64,000 bases of DNA. Source: Streptomyces alboflavus. Lineage in GTDB: Bacteria; Actinomycetota; Actinomycetes; Streptomycetales; Streptomycetaceae. The position numbers were made by a program, and so were the translations under genes. The notes under the pieces were generated by a model. That model saw nothing but the letters and a program-made list of their open reading frames with translations, was not told the origin of the DNA and ran no database searches. This document shows, piece after piece, positions 51,358 to 60,898 of this stretch. The stretch covers positions 1-64,000 of the forward strand of contig NZ_JNXT01000049.1 in assembly GCF_000716675.1 (NCBI RefSeq), read 5' to 3'. Position 1 is the first letter of the stretch. Every line of letters begins with the position of its first letter.

Positions 51358-52613
51358 GCTTCTCGGGGGGAGAAGGACGCGCGGGGTCCGGCCGGGGGGC
51401 GGCCGGTCGGCCTTGGGCGAGGGGTGCCGCCGCCGGGGGTGCCGGGCCGCGGGGCGCCGAGCCGGAGGGCGCTGGGCCGGTGGGCGCCGGGGCGGCGGGT
51501 GCGGGGCCTCGGGGTGCCGGACCGGTGGGCGCCGGGGCGGCGGGTGCCGGGCTGCCGGGCCCCGAGCCGGAGAGTGCCGGGCCGGTGGGCGCCGGGTCCT
51601 CCGGTCCCGGGCTCGCCCTGGTCGCCGCGGCGAGCGCCGCCGGGGTGTCCGTCGCGGCCTGCTTCGACCCCGCGGGCGGTCCCGGTGTGCCGAGGCTGGC
51701 GCTGCTGGGGTGGGGCCTCGCGCTCGCGGCGGGCGCGGTCCTTGCCCACCGGGGAGCGCTTGCCGGGTGGAGTGCCTCCGGGGGCCTCGCTGGGCGCAGT
51801 GTCACCGGGTCGCCTGCCCGCCGTGGGGGCGCCATGTCGTGGGCGCGGCGCGGTACTTCTGCTGAGCGTGGTGCTTCCGTCCAGGGCGGTGCTTCCGCCG
51901 AAGGTGGCGCCTCCGCCCAGGGTGGCGCCTCCGCCCAGGGTGGCGCCTCCGCCCAGGGCGGTGCCTCCGCCCAGGGCGGTGCTTCCGCTCAACGTGGTGC
52001 TTCGGCACGGGGTGGTGCCGCTGCCCGGGGTGGTGCTTCCGTCCAGGGTGGTGCTTCCGCTCAACTTGGTGCTTCCGTCCAGGGCGGTGCTTCCGCTCAA
52101 CGTGGCGCTTCCGCGCAGGGCGGCACCGCCCGACGTGGTGCCTCTGCCCAGGCGGGCGCCCCTGCCCGGCGTGGCGCCTCCGGCCGAAACGGCGCCCCCG
52201 CCGCCCACCGCACCCTCCGGCCGCGCGGCGGCGACCTCCGCCCCGTTGTCGCCGCCGCGCTCCTCGTCCTCGGCACGGCCCTGCTGTGCGCGGGCGGCGG
52301 GGGAGCGGTCGCTGCGGCGGTCGTGGCGCTGTGCGTGTGTGGGGCGGGAGTGGGGTTCGTGGGCGTGACGGCGGTGGCCGGGGCGTCGGCGGTGCGGGAG
52401 CCGAGGGCATCGGGGGCGTCGGGGTTGTCCGGTGTCGGCGGGGCCGCGTCGGCGTCCCGGTACGCCGTCCTGGTCACCGTCGCCCTCGCCGCAGGCGCCC
52501 TCACCGCAGCCTGGTGGCTGCCGCAGGCGCGGGGCGCGGCGGGCGCCCTCGCCTGCGCGGCCGGACTCCTGCACCTGGCGCGCGCGGCGCCCGCGCCGAG
52601 ACCGGGCCAGTGA
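51354..52613 (+). CDS. Repeat-rich polytopic membrane protein
   Basis: 419 residues from GTG 51354, overlapping the oxoamine synthase stop. Residues about 25-87 are pentapeptide-like G-A-G-P-x repeats. Two TMs (about 90-140) precede a G-A-S-A-Q-G hexapeptide tract (residues about 167-280, about 19 units), then four more TMs. The second tract is encoded by an 18-base DNA repeat. No known family. The hydrophilic repeat would be a long loop between membrane helices; it may interact with the product or cell wall. Confidence 0.6.
   Translation: MSFSGGEGRAGSGRGAAGRPWARGAAAGGAGPRGAEPEGAGPVGAGAAGAGPRGAGPVGAGAAGAGLPGPEPESAGPVGAGSSGPGLALVAAASAAGVSVAACFDPAGGPGVPRLALLGWGLALAAGAVLAHRGALAGWSASGGLAGRSVTGSPARRGGAMSWARRGTSAERGASVQGGASAEGGASAQGGASAQGGASAQGGASAQGGASAQRGASARGGAAARGGASVQGGASAQLGASVQGGASAQRGASAQGGTARRGASAQAGAPARRGASGRNGAPAAHRTLRPRGGDLRPVVAAALLVLGTALLCAGGGGAVAAAVVALCVCGAGVGFVGVTAVAGASAVREPRASGASGLSGVGGAASASRYAVLVTVALAAGALTAAWWLPQARGAAGALACAAGLLHLARAAPAPRPGQ
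51852..52199. repeat. 18-base minisatellite coding G-A-S-A-Q-G
   Basis: About 19 in-frame units related to GGTGCTTCCGTCCAGGGC. Codon choice varies (GGTGCCTCCGCCCAGGGC and others), so expansion is not entirely recent. Unit number probably varies between strains. Confidence 0.7.
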
Positions 52614-53304
52614 CGCCCGGCCTCCGCGCGCGGACCGGGCCGCTGGCGCTCGGCCCCACGTGGCCCCTGACCACTGGCGCAGGGGCCACCGCGACGGTGG
52701 GCCCGGCCCGCTTAAGCGCGGCCCGCTTAAGTGCGGCCCGCCGCAAGGACGGAGGCCGACCCGCTGACGCACGACCACCGTGTGGAGACCCACCCGTCGT
52801 CCGCACGGTGGCCGTGCGGACCCTGCCCCTGCCGACGTACGGCCCACCGGAAGGACGGAGGCCGACCTTGACACCCGACCTCCGCGTGGAGACCGGACCA
52901 CCGGCGCACGGCCACCGGCGCACAGAGCACCGCGACGGCGGACGCCAACCCGCCGAAGCGCGGTCCGCCGATGCGCGCTCCGACACCGGGGCGGGCGTCG
53001 ACCCCGGCGACGTACGACCACCACAAGGGCGGGCGCCGACCGCGTCGACGTACAGCACTCCGCCGGGGCGGGCGTCGACCCCGGCGACGCACGACCACCA
53101 CAAGGGCGGGCGCCGACCGCGTCGACGTACAGCACTCCGCCGGGGCGGACGCCGACCCCGCCGACGTACGACCACCACAAGGGCGGGCGCCGACCCCGCC
53201 GACGTACAGCACACCGCCGAGACGCGCACCGACCCCGCCGACCGGGCGCCCGCCCGGCCACCACACCACCGACCACCACCGCACACTCACCCAGGGAGCC
53301 GCAC
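52614..53304. other. Spacer with degenerate and tandem repeats
   Basis: 691 bases between the membrane-protein and methyltransferase genes. An open frame runs through, but its protein is Arg/Pro/Thr-rich and rotates frame at each 77-base repeat, so I do not call a gene. Two CGGAGGCCGACC-containing half-repeats lie near 52740-52870. Confidence 0.55.
52991..53222. repeat. 77-bp tandem repeat, about three copies
   Basis: GACCACCACAAGGGCGGGCG begins units at 53016, 53093 and 53170, exactly 77 apart. The third unit is partial and diverged. Because 77 is not a multiple of three, it is unlikely to be coding. Confidence 0.75.
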
Positions 53305-54237
53305 ATGTCCCGTATACGCCTAGCTGCCCGCGCCCTGCGTCTCGCGTTGAATCGGGCGCATGCCGATCCGACCGCCGACTACGACGCGGCCAGTTCCGAC
53401 TACGACACGTTCTTCAGCCCCGTCATGGGCGGGCACTCCACCGCCGCGCTGGCCGAGGTGCCCATCGCGCCCGGTGACCGGGTGGTCGAACTCGCCTGTG
53501 GTACCGGGCACTTGACGGCCGAGATCATTCGGCGGCTCGGCGGCAAGGGGTCCGTGCGGGCCATCGACAAGTCGCCGGGGATGCTGGACGTCGCCCGGCG
53601 GAAGGTGGAGGCGCTCACCGAGGGCAGGCCCGGCCTGGACGTGCGGCTGTTCGTGGACGACATGGACGCGTTCATCCGCTCACAGCCCGACCGCAGTGCC
53701 GATCTGGTCGTGGTGGGCTGGGCGATCTGCTACACGAAGCCGACGCGGCTGCTCGCGGAGATCGGGCGGGTGCTCAGGCCGGGCGGCCGGATCATGGTGA
53801 TCGAGACCCGGGCGGACGCCCACCAGGCGCTCACCGAGGGCCTGGAGAAGGTCTTCGCCGACGACCCCTCGCTGCTCACCAGCCTCATCCGGGTGTCGCT
53901 GCCGAAGAACGCGGCGGCGGTGGCCGGGTGGTTCGGCAAGGCGGGCCTGACCGTCACCGGGCAGCGCGACGGCGCCCAGATCATCCCGGCGCACACCCCG
54001 GCGGCCGTCCTGGAGTGGGTGCAGCGCTCCGGCGCCGCCGCGGGCTTCAAGACCGCCGTGGACAACGGCCGCCAGCAGCTCGTCCTCGACCGCGTCGAGG
54101 CAGCCCTCGCCGAACTCCTGGCCCGCGAGGGCAGCTTGGACATCCAGCACACGTTCGTCGTGGTCACCGGCGCCAAGCCCGTGGCCCCCCGCGCCCGGCA
54201 CGGGGCCCGCACCGGCGAGGAGGCCGGCGTCGCATGA
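53305..54237 (+). CDS. SAM-dependent methyltransferase (class I)
   Basis: 310 residues from ATG 53305 (GGGAG seven bases upstream). Rossmann-type fold with motif I V-V-E-L-A-C-G-T-G-H-L-T, motif II V-R-A-I-D-K-S and V-L-R-P-G-G-R-I. UbiE/Methyltransf_11 type; acceptor unknown. Stop overlaps the MMPL start (ATGA). Probably methylates the oxoamine-derived product, using SAM from the metK gene downstream. Confidence 0.85.
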   Translation: MSRIRLAARALRLALNRAHADPTADYDAASSDYDTFFSPVMGGHSTAALAEVPIAPGDRVVELACGTGHLTAEIIRRLGGKGSVRAIDKSPGMLDVARRKVEALTEGRPGLDVRLFVDDMDAFIRSQPDRSADLVVVGWAICYTKPTRLLAEIGRVLRPGGRIMVIETRADAHQALTEGLEKVFADDPSLLTSLIRVSLPKNAAAVAGWFGKAGLTVTGQRDGAQIIPAHTPAAVLEWVQRSGAAAGFKTAVDNGRQQLVLDRVEAALAELLAREGSLDIQHTFVVVTGAKPVAPRARHGARTGEEAGVA

Positions 54238-56807
54238 CGAACCCGACCACGTCCGCGGGTCCGCCCGCGCCGACGACGCCGCCGGGGGACGGCGACCGGA
54301 CCCGCCCGGGCCCGGCGCGCGGCGCCGTCCAGCGGGCCCTGCACCGCTTCGCCGAGAGACTGGCCGCCCGGCCCAAGACGGTGATCGTGGTGTGGGCGCT
54401 GCTGATCGCGGTGTGCACGCCGTACGCCATGGGGCTCGACGACGTGCTCACCGACCAGGGCGCCTCCAAGGTCGTCCCCGGCACCAGCAGCGCCCGCGCC
54501 GACGAGCTGACGAAGAAGGCCTTCCCGCACCGCTCCGAGCGGGAGGTGACCGTCGTCGTCGAGGCGCCCGACGTGCGCGACGGTGAAGTGCGGTCCCTGT
54601 TCGCCGAGTTGGACGGCCGCATCGCGAAGCTGCGCGGCACCGGCGAGGTCGAGCGCACGTCGTCCGCGTACACCCTGTACCGGGACGCGACCGCCGCGTT
54701 CCTCACCCAGGTGCGCGACGGCGCCCGCGCGGCGGCGGACGACCCGAAGGGGCGGCGGGCGTTCGTGGACCGGGAGGCGGACCGGGGCCGGGTCCCCGCC
54801 GCGCTCGCCGGGCCCGCCCGGGAGGCCGCCGAGGCGACCGACAAGGCCGCCGTGTCCCGCATCGCGGGGAAGTTCGCGGCGGCCACCGACTGGCGCGACT
54901 ACCCGCTGCCGGTGCCGGGCGACGCGGTCGCGCGGCTCATCTCCGACGACGGCAAGTCCGCGCTCGCGTCCGTGAGTTACACCGACAAGGCGGGCGCCGA
55001 CCCGGACGTGGAGTGGCTGCGCGACACCGCCCGCGAACTGCTCGCCGACAGCGGCATCGGCAAGTCCGCCGAGGTGCACGTCACCGGCGAACTCGCCCTC
55101 ATCCACGACACGTACGAGCAGGCGGAGGCCGACAACTCACTGATGGAGTCGGTGGCGTACGTCATCATCTTCGTCATCCTGCTGGTGTTCTTCCGCGCCC
55201 TGGTGCCCGCGGTCCTCACCCTCGCCGTCATCGGCCTGTCCATGAACGTCAGCCAGGCGGGCCTTCACCTGCTCGGCGAACAGGTGACGCTCACTCAGTT
55301 CACGGTCACCATCATGACGTTCGTGATGCTGGGCGCGGGCGTCGACTACAGCATGCTGCTCTCCTCGCGCTACCGGCAGGAACGCCTCGCGGGCCGCCCG
55401 CCGCGCGAGGCGGCCGTGCACGCCACCGTGCACGCGGGCGAGAGCATGCTCCTCGCCGCCGTCGCGGTCGCCCTCGCCTTCGGCGCCACACTCCTGTCGC
55501 CGGTGGACTGGATCCCGCCGCTCGGCTACGGCGGCCTCATCGGCATCCCCATCGTGCTCGCCGCGGCCCTCACCCTCACGCCCTGCCTGCTGGTGCTGCT
55601 CGGCGACCGGTTCTTCGCGGTGGGCCGCGACCCGCTGTCCGACCTGGAGCACAAGGGGGCGATGGGCAGGCACCTGCGCCGCACGGCGGAGTTCGCGCGC
55701 CGCCGCAAGGTGTGGATCGTGGTGGCGTTCCTCGCCGCGACCATCCCCTTCGCGCTGCTCGTCGCCGGCAACCGCTCCACGTCCGACCCGGTCGCACTCA
55801 GCCCGGCCACCGACTCCCGCGACGGCTTCGAGACCGTCGCACGCGAGTGGGGCGACGCGGCCGTCATGCCGACGATCGCCGTCGGCCGCGCCGAGTCCGG
55901 AGTCGTCAGCGACGGGCGCCTCACCCCCGAAGGGCAGGCGGCGGTGGCCAGGCTCACCGACCGCATCGCCGCCGTCCCCGGCGTCGCCTCCGTGGACTCC
56001 GCGACCCACCCCTTCGGCACCCGCTGGTCCGACCGGCAGCTCGCGGACGCGGGCCGCCTCGACGACTACGTCTCGCGCGACGGCACCCTGCGCTTCGTGA
56101 TCGCGCTGGACGGCGACCCGTACGCCAAGGCGGCCGGCGCCACCGTCGACCGGGTCGAACGCGTCACCGACGAAGCAGGCGGCTCCGTCGGGGAGTTGGA
56201 GGTCGGCGGCACCACCCAGGTCGACCGGCAGTACGGGTCCGCGCTCAGCTCCAGCTTCTGGCAGATGGTCGCGCTGGTCAGCGTCGGCGTCTTCGTGATG
56301 CTGATGTTCACGCTGCGCTCGCTGCTCGTACCGCTGCGCCTGATCGCCACCATCATGCTCAGCAACGTCTGGGCCGTCGGCCTCACCGTGCTGATCTTCC
56401 ACCACTGGCGCGGCGAGGCGATCATCGACGATCTGCCGATCTTCCTCACCGTCCTGATGATGGGGCTCGGCATGGACTACGAGATCTTCCTCGTCACGCG
56501 CGTCCGCGACCTGCTGCGCAGCGGCCTGTCGCAGGAGGAGGCCACGATGCGGGCCGTCGTCGACACCGGGCGCGTCATCAACGCGGCGGGCCTGGTGATG
56601 GCGGGCAGCCTCGGCACGATGGCCCTGTCGTCCACGCTGATGCTCCAGGAGTACGGCGCCGGGCTCGGCCTCGCCGTCCTGCTCGACGCCACCGTCATCC
56701 GCATGCTCTTCGTCCCGGCCACCCTGCTGCTCCTGCGCAAGTACAACTGGTGGCTGCCCAGCATCGGCGTCCGCGGGCGCCGCCTGGACAAGGCGACGGC
56801 GGGGTGA
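54234..56807 (+). CDS. MMPL/RND-family transporter
   Basis: 857 residues with the MMPL pattern: TM1 near residue 50, a large extracellular loop, five helices (about 300-460), repeated in the second half (TM7 about 500, loop, then five more). G-A-G-V-D-Y-S in the first and G-L-G-M-D-Y-E in the second half are the proton-relay Asp-Tyr motifs. MMPL proteins usually export lipids or lipid-like metabolites. Coupled to the methyltransferase and the CPBP gene. Confidence 0.9.
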   Translation: MTNPTTSAGPPAPTTPPGDGDRTRPGPARGAVQRALHRFAERLAARPKTVIVVWALLIAVCTPYAMGLDDVLTDQGASKVVPGTSSARADELTKKAFPHRSEREVTVVVEAPDVRDGEVRSLFAELDGRIAKLRGTGEVERTSSAYTLYRDATAAFLTQVRDGARAAADDPKGRRAFVDREADRGRVPAALAGPAREAAEATDKAAVSRIAGKFAAATDWRDYPLPVPGDAVARLISDDGKSALASVSYTDKAGADPDVEWLRDTARELLADSGIGKSAEVHVTGELALIHDTYEQAEADNSLMESVAYVIIFVILLVFFRALVPAVLTLAVIGLSMNVSQAGLHLLGEQVTLTQFTVTIMTFVMLGAGVDYSMLLSSRYRQERLAGRPPREAAVHATVHAGESMLLAAVAVALAFGATLLSPVDWIPPLGYGGLIGIPIVLAAALTLTPCLLVLLGDRFFAVGRDPLSDLEHKGAMGRHLRRTAEFARRRKVWIVVAFLAATIPFALLVAGNRSTSDPVALSPATDSRDGFETVAREWGDAAVMPTIAVGRAESGVVSDGRLTPEGQAAVARLTDRIAAVPGVASVDSATHPFGTRWSDRQLADAGRLDDYVSRDGTLRFVIALDGDPYAKAAGATVDRVERVTDEAGGSVGELEVGGTTQVDRQYGSALSSSFWQMVALVSVGVFVMLMFTLRSLLVPLRLIATIMLSNVWAVGLTVLIFHHWRGEAIIDDLPIFLTVLMMGLGMDYEIFLVTRVRDLLRSGLSQEEATMRAVVDTGRVINAAGLVMAGSLGTMALSSTLMLQEYGAGLGLAVLLDATVIRMLFVPATLLLLRKYNWWLPSIGVRGRRLDKATAG

Positions 56808-57601
56808 CGCGCATGACGCTGGAGATCCACGACGAGCCCGGCACCCCGGGGCCCGGCACCCGCGCGTCCGGGGCGTCCGCGTCCGGGGCGCCCGGCCCCG
56901 GCACGCCCCGGCCCGGCAGGCTCGACCGGCTGCGGCTGCACCACGCCGCGTACCCGGTGACCTCGGCCGCCGCGCTGTTCGCGGTGCTCGCGGCCGTGCG
57001 CGTCGCCGGGGCCTTCACCTTCGTGGTGATGGTCCTGTCCGTGGCGCTGAGCGCGGCCGTGCTCCTGGTCCTGCCGCGCACGGACTGGGCCGCCGCCGGA
57101 GTGCGCCGGTTCCCCCTGATGCCCGCCGTCCTCGGCACCGCCCTGGTCGCCGTCGTCTACGGCCAGACGTTCCTCGCCACCCGCGACGCGTTCGGCGACG
57201 GCGACGACAACTGGACCACGTGGATGCCGAAGCTCTTCGAGGGCACGGTCCCCGGCGCGCCCTGGGCGGACGTCGTCGCGATGGTCCTCGCCCTCGGCGT
57301 GCTCGTGCCGCTGGTCGAGGAGGTCTGCTACCGAGGCGTCCTGTACCGGGCCGTCGAGGTGCGCTGGGGCGGCTACGCGGCCGTCGTGACCACGGCCGCC
57401 GGGTGGGCGGCCGTTCACGTCGGCGACTACGGCCTGAACCCCTTCAACCTGAAGGTGCTCTGCGGGCTGCTGCCCTCGGTGTTCCTGATGGGCCTCGCCC
57501 TCGGCGTCCTCAGGGCCGTCACCGGCTCCGCGCTCGCCTGCGCCGCCGCGCAGGGCGTCTGCAACCTGCTGCTCCTCGGGGCGGCGGCCGCCTGGCTGTG
57601 A
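56804..57601 (+). CDS. CPBP (CAAX/Abi-like) intramembrane protease family protein
   Basis: 265 residues from GTG 56804 (overlapping the MMPL stop; ATG 56813 possible), about seven TMs. Motif 1 E172-E173-x-x-x-R177 and motif 2 H205 are present. The third motif normally has His; here the aligned segment is A-A-A-Q250-G-V-C-N254. So the catalytic core is partly changed. Role could be processing, or immunity to the exported product as for some bacteriocin-associated members. Confidence 0.8.
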   Translation: MTRMTLEIHDEPGTPGPGTRASGASASGAPGPGTPRPGRLDRLRLHHAAYPVTSAAALFAVLAAVRVAGAFTFVVMVLSVALSAAVLLVLPRTDWAAAGVRRFPLMPAVLGTALVAVVYGQTFLATRDAFGDGDDNWTTWMPKLFEGTVPGAPWADVVAMVLALGVLVPLVEEVCYRGVLYRAVEVRWGGYAAVVTTAAGWAAVHVGDYGLNPFNLKVLCGLLPSVFLMGLALGVLRAVTGSALACAAAQGVCNLLLLGAAAAWL

Positions 57602-57689
57602 CCGCCGCCCCACCGACACCCACGACCACGCCAAGGCCCGGAGCCACCACCCGCGAGCGCCTCACCACCCGGATACGAAAGGGAAGTCC

Positions 57690-58853
57690 ATGCCCCGACG
57701 CCTGTTCACCTCCGAGTCCGTCACCGAGGGCCACCCCGACAAGATCGCCGACCGGATCAGCGACACCGTCCTCGACGCCCTCCTGCGCGCCGACCCCGCG
57801 GCCCGCGTGGCCGTGGAGACCCTGGTCACCACGGGCCTGGTGCACCTCGCGGGCGAGGTCACCACCAGCGCGTACGCCCCCATGGCCCAGCTCGTCCGCG
57901 AGGCCGTCGTCGACATCGGCTACGACTCCTCCGCCAAGGGCTTCGACGGCACGTCCTGCGGGGTCTCGCTGTCCATCGGCGCCCAGTCGCCCGACATCGC
58001 CCAGGGCGTGGACACCGGCGGCGCGGGCGACCAGGGCATGATGTTCGGGTACGCCACCGACGAGACCGCGACGTACATGCCGCTGCCGATCCAGCTCGCG
58101 CACCGGCTCGCCCGCCGCCTCACCGAGGTCCGCAAGAACGGCTCCGTGCCGTATCTGCGCCCCGACGGCAAGACCCAGGTCACCATCGAGTACGAGGGCA
58201 GCCGCCCGGTGCGCCTCGACACCGTCGTGGTCTCCTCCCAGCACGCCGCCCACATCGACCTGGACGCGCTGCTCCTGCCCGACATACGCAAGTTCGTCGT
58301 CGACCACGTCCTGGAGGAACTGCACGACGAGGGCACGGAGTTGGGGACCGAGGGCTACCGGCTCCTGGTGAACCCCACGGGCCGGTTCGAGATCGGCGGG
58401 CCGATGGGTGACGCGGGCCTGACCGGCCGGAAGATCATCATCGACACGTACGGCGGGATGGCACGGCACGGCGGCGGCGCGTTCTCCGGCAAGGACCCCT
58501 CCAAGGTGGACCGTTCGGCGGCGTACGCGATGCGCTGGGTCGCCAAGAACGTCGTCGCGGCGGGGCTCGCGCGGCGCTGCGAGGCACAGGTCGCGTACGC
58601 CATCGGCCGCGCGGAGCCGGTCGGCCTGTTCGTGGAGACCTTCGGCACCGCCACGGTGTCCCAGGCCCGCATCGAGCAGGCCATCGCCGACGTCTTCGAC
58701 CTGCGTCCCGCCGCCCTCGTCCGCGACCTCGACCTGCTGCGCCCGATCTACGCGCAGACCTCGGCGTACGGCCACTTCGGGCGCGAACTCCCGGACTTCA
58801 CCTGGGAGCGCACCGACCGGGCGGACGCCCTGCGCACGGCGGCCGGGGTCTGA
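57690..58853 (+). CDS. metK: S-adenosylmethionine synthetase
   Basis: Makes SAM from methionine and ATP. 387 residues from ATG 57690 with AAAGGGAAG upstream. [12 protein letters not shown] (usual C is A here), [11 protein letters not shown] and the P-loop [14 protein letters not shown] are intact. Slightly shorter than typical housekeeping MetK; the location in the cluster suggests a dedicated second copy (the genomic copy count cannot be seen here). Confidence 0.93.
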   Translation: MPRRLFTSESVTEGHPDKIADRISDTVLDALLRADPAARVAVETLVTTGLVHLAGEVTTSAYAPMAQLVREAVVDIGYDSSAKGFDGTSCGVSLSIGAQSPDIAQGVDTGGAGDQGMMFGYATDETATYMPLPIQLAHRLARRLTEVRKNGSVPYLRPDGKTQVTIEYEGSRPVRLDTVVVSSQHAAHIDLDALLLPDIRKFVVDHVLEELHDEGTELGTEGYRLLVNPTGRFEIGGPMGDAGLTGRKIIIDTYGGMARHGGGAFSGKDPSKVDRSAAYAMRWVAKNVVAAGLARRCEAQVAYAIGRAEPVGLFVETFGTATVSQARIEQAIADVFDLRPAALVRDLDLLRPIYAQTSAYGHFGRELPDFTWERTDRADALRTAAGV

Positions 58854-58857
58854 GCCG

Positions 58858-59886
58858 GTGTCCGCCCCGACCCGGGACCCGGCGGGCGACGCGCTGCCCG
58901 GCACGCCCCTGGGAGCGGTGACCCCGACGGGTCCCGGCGCGCGCATCGCCGTCACCGGGTCCATCGCCACCGACCACCTCCTCACCTTCCCCGGCCGGTT
59001 CACCGAACAGCTCGTCGCCGACAGGATCGACCGCGTCTCGCTGTCCTTCCTGGCCGACGACCTGGAGATACGGCACGGGGGCGTGGCCGCCAACATCGCC
59101 TTCGGGCTCGCCGGGCTCGGCCTCAGGCCGCTCCTCGTGGGCGCGGCCGGGCGGGACTTCGCCGAGTACGCGGCCCGGCTGCGCGCCGCCGGGGTCGACA
59201 CCTCCGGCGTGCGCGTCAGCACCGAGCGGCACACCGCGCGCTTCGTCTGCACCACCGACCGCGACCAGAACCAGATCGCCACCTTCTACGCCGGGGCGAT
59301 GACGGAGGCCCGCGCCATCGACCTGGCCGCGCTCGTCCCGCGCCCCGGCGGACTGCTCCTGGTCCACATCGGCGCGGACGACCCGGCGGCGATGCTGCGC
59401 CACACGGCGACCTGCCGGGCCCTCGGCATCCCGTTCGCGGCCGATCCGGCCCAGCAGCTCGCCCGGCTCGACGAGACCCAGACCCGCCAACTCGTCTTCG
59501 GGGCAAGCCTGTTGTTCACCAACGCCTACGAGGCGGGGCTGCTGTGCAAGCGCACAGGATGGGGCGAGGACGAGGTCCTCGCCCGCGTCGGCTCCTGGAT
59601 CACCACGCTCGGCGCGGACGGCGTGACCATCGCCCGCGCGGGCCGGACGCCGCTGCGGCTTCCCGCGGTGCCCGCGCGCCGGATAGCCGACCCGACGGGC
59701 GCGGGCGACGCCTTCCGCGCCGGGTATCTCGCGGGGGTCGCGCGGGGCTGGCCGGCCGACCGGTCGGCGCGGCTCGGGTGCGCGCTCGCGGCGCTGGCCC
59801 TGGAGTCGGTGGGCACGCAGGAGTACGAACCCTCGCGCGTACGCGAGACGGCTTACTTACCTTTTGGTGAGTACCTGACCAAATAG
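58858..59886 (+). CDS. PfkB-family kinase, probably adenosine kinase
   Basis: 342 residues from GTG 58858, four bases after metK. PfkB motifs: G-G-V-A-A-N-I-A-F near the N-terminus, and D-P-T-G-A-G-D-A-F-R-A-G with catalytic Asp. Next to metK and a methyltransferase it would recycle adenosine released from S-adenosylhomocysteine, as actinobacterial adenosine kinases do. No SAH hydrolase is in the window. The 3' end carries a palindrome serving the next gene. Confidence 0.82.
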   Translation: MSAPTRDPAGDALPGTPLGAVTPTGPGARIAVTGSIATDHLLTFPGRFTEQLVADRIDRVSLSFLADDLEIRHGGVAANIAFGLAGLGLRPLLVGAAGRDFAEYAARLRAAGVDTSGVRVSTERHTARFVCTTDRDQNQIATFYAGAMTEARAIDLAALVPRPGGLLLVHIGADDPAAMLRHTATCRALGIPFAADPAQQLARLDETQTRQLVFGASLLFTNAYEAGLLCKRTGWGEDEVLARVGSWITTLGADGVTIARAGRTPLRLPAVPARRIADPTGAGDAFRAGYLAGVARGWPADRSARLGCALAALALESVGTQEYEPSRVRETAYLPFGEYLTK

Positions 59887-59893
59887 TAGGTAC
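59855..59893. promoter_or_regulatory. Palindromic sites before the imine-reductase gene
   Basis: ACTTACCTTTTGGTGAGT (59855-59872, one mismatch) and GTACCT...AGGTAC (59871-59893) overlap. The first lies in the last codons of the kinase gene. GTAC/TACC arms resemble HxlR-family sites, but no HxlR gene is adjacent. Confidence 0.5.
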
Positions 59894-59928
59894 TTGTGGG
59901 CCGGTTCGCGCGAATCAAGGATGGAGGC

Positions 59929-60864
59929 ATGCCTGACGAAACGAACTCCACCAGCTCCGCCGACTCCACGACCGCCGCCGACCCCACCGTCGCCCCCACC
60001 CCCGTCACCGTCCTCGGCCTCGGCGCCATGGGCCAGGCCATCGCGGGGGCCTTCCTCAAGGCGGGCCACCCGACGACTGTCTGGAACCGTTCGGCGGGCA
60101 AGGGCGAGGACCTGGTCGCCCGGGGCGCCACCCGGGCAGCGACCGCCGCGGACGCGGTGCGCGCGGGTGAGCTCGTCGTCGTGTGCGTCGTCGACTACGA
60201 CGCGTCGCAGGCCATCCTGGAGCCGCTGGCCGCCGACCTCTCCGGGCGTGTGCTCGTGAACGTCACCTCGGACTCCCCGGAGCGCGCCCGCGAGGCGGCG
60301 AAGTGGGCGGCCGGGCACGGCATCGCCTATCTGGACGGCGCGGTCATGATCCCGACCGTGATGGTCGGCACCCCGGAGGCGCTGCTCTTCTACTCCGGCG
60401 ACGAGGCCGCGTACAAGAAGCACGAGGCGCTCCTGAAGTCCCTCGGCGGCCAGTCCGCGTACGTCGGCGCGGACCACGGCCTCGCCGCCGTGTACGACCT
60501 GTCGATGCTCGACTTCTTCTGGACGTCGATGGCGGGTCTGGTGCACGGGTACGCCCTCGCGGCCAAGGACGGCGTCCCGGCCTCGGCGCTCGCCCCGTTC
60601 CTGCAGTCCCACATCTCGCTGCTCGCGCTGCTGGTCGGCGAGACGGCCAAGGACGTGGACGCGGGCGTCTATCCGGGCGAGGAGGGGAACCTCGCCATGG
60701 AGCTGGAGGGCGTCGAGCACATCCTGCACGCGGCGGAGCGCCGTGGCCTGGACGTGTCCGTGCTGCGCGGGGTGCGGGACGTCGCCAAGCGGGCGGTGGA
60801 CCTGGGGCACGGTGCCGACAGCTGGACGGCGACGGTCGAGGGGGTCCGCAACCCCGGCGCGTGA
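59929..60864 (+). CDS. Imine-reductase-family NAD(P)-dependent oxidoreductase
   Basis: 311 residues from ATG 59929. N-terminal Rossmann fold (V-L-G-L-G-A-M-G) typical of 6-phosphogluconate/beta-hydroxyacid dehydrogenases and a C-terminal helical domain (D-L-S-M-L-D-F-F-W-T-S-M-A-G-L-V-H-G-Y) as in bacterial imine reductases. It reduces C=N (or C=O) bonds; natural substrate unknown. Separately regulated from the cluster upstream by the palindromes at 59855-59893. Confidence 0.82.
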   Translation: MPDETNSTSSADSTTAADPTVAPTPVTVLGLGAMGQAIAGAFLKAGHPTTVWNRSAGKGEDLVARGATRAATAADAVRAGELVVVCVVDYDASQAILEPLAADLSGRVLVNVTSDSPERAREAAKWAAGHGIAYLDGAVMIPTVMVGTPEALLFYSGDEAAYKKHEALLKSLGGQSAYVGADHGLAAVYDLSMLDFFWTSMAGLVHGYALAAKDGVPASALAPFLQSHISLLALLVGETAKDVDAGVYPGEEGNLAMELEGVEHILHAAERRGLDVSVLRGVRDVAKRAVDLGHGADSWTATVEGVRNPGA

Positions 60865-60898
60865 GCCGCGCCCCGGCTCCGGCGCCCGAGCGCTGGCC

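Noticed and set aside
52991..53222. CRISPR-like array
   Set aside because: Units are contiguous 77-bp tandem copies without spacer variation, and no cas genes are present.
51243..53306. 687-codon reverse-strand frame across the repeats
   Set aside because: Arises from the 18-base and 77-base repeats and gene shadows; repetitive Arg/Gly product without a family.
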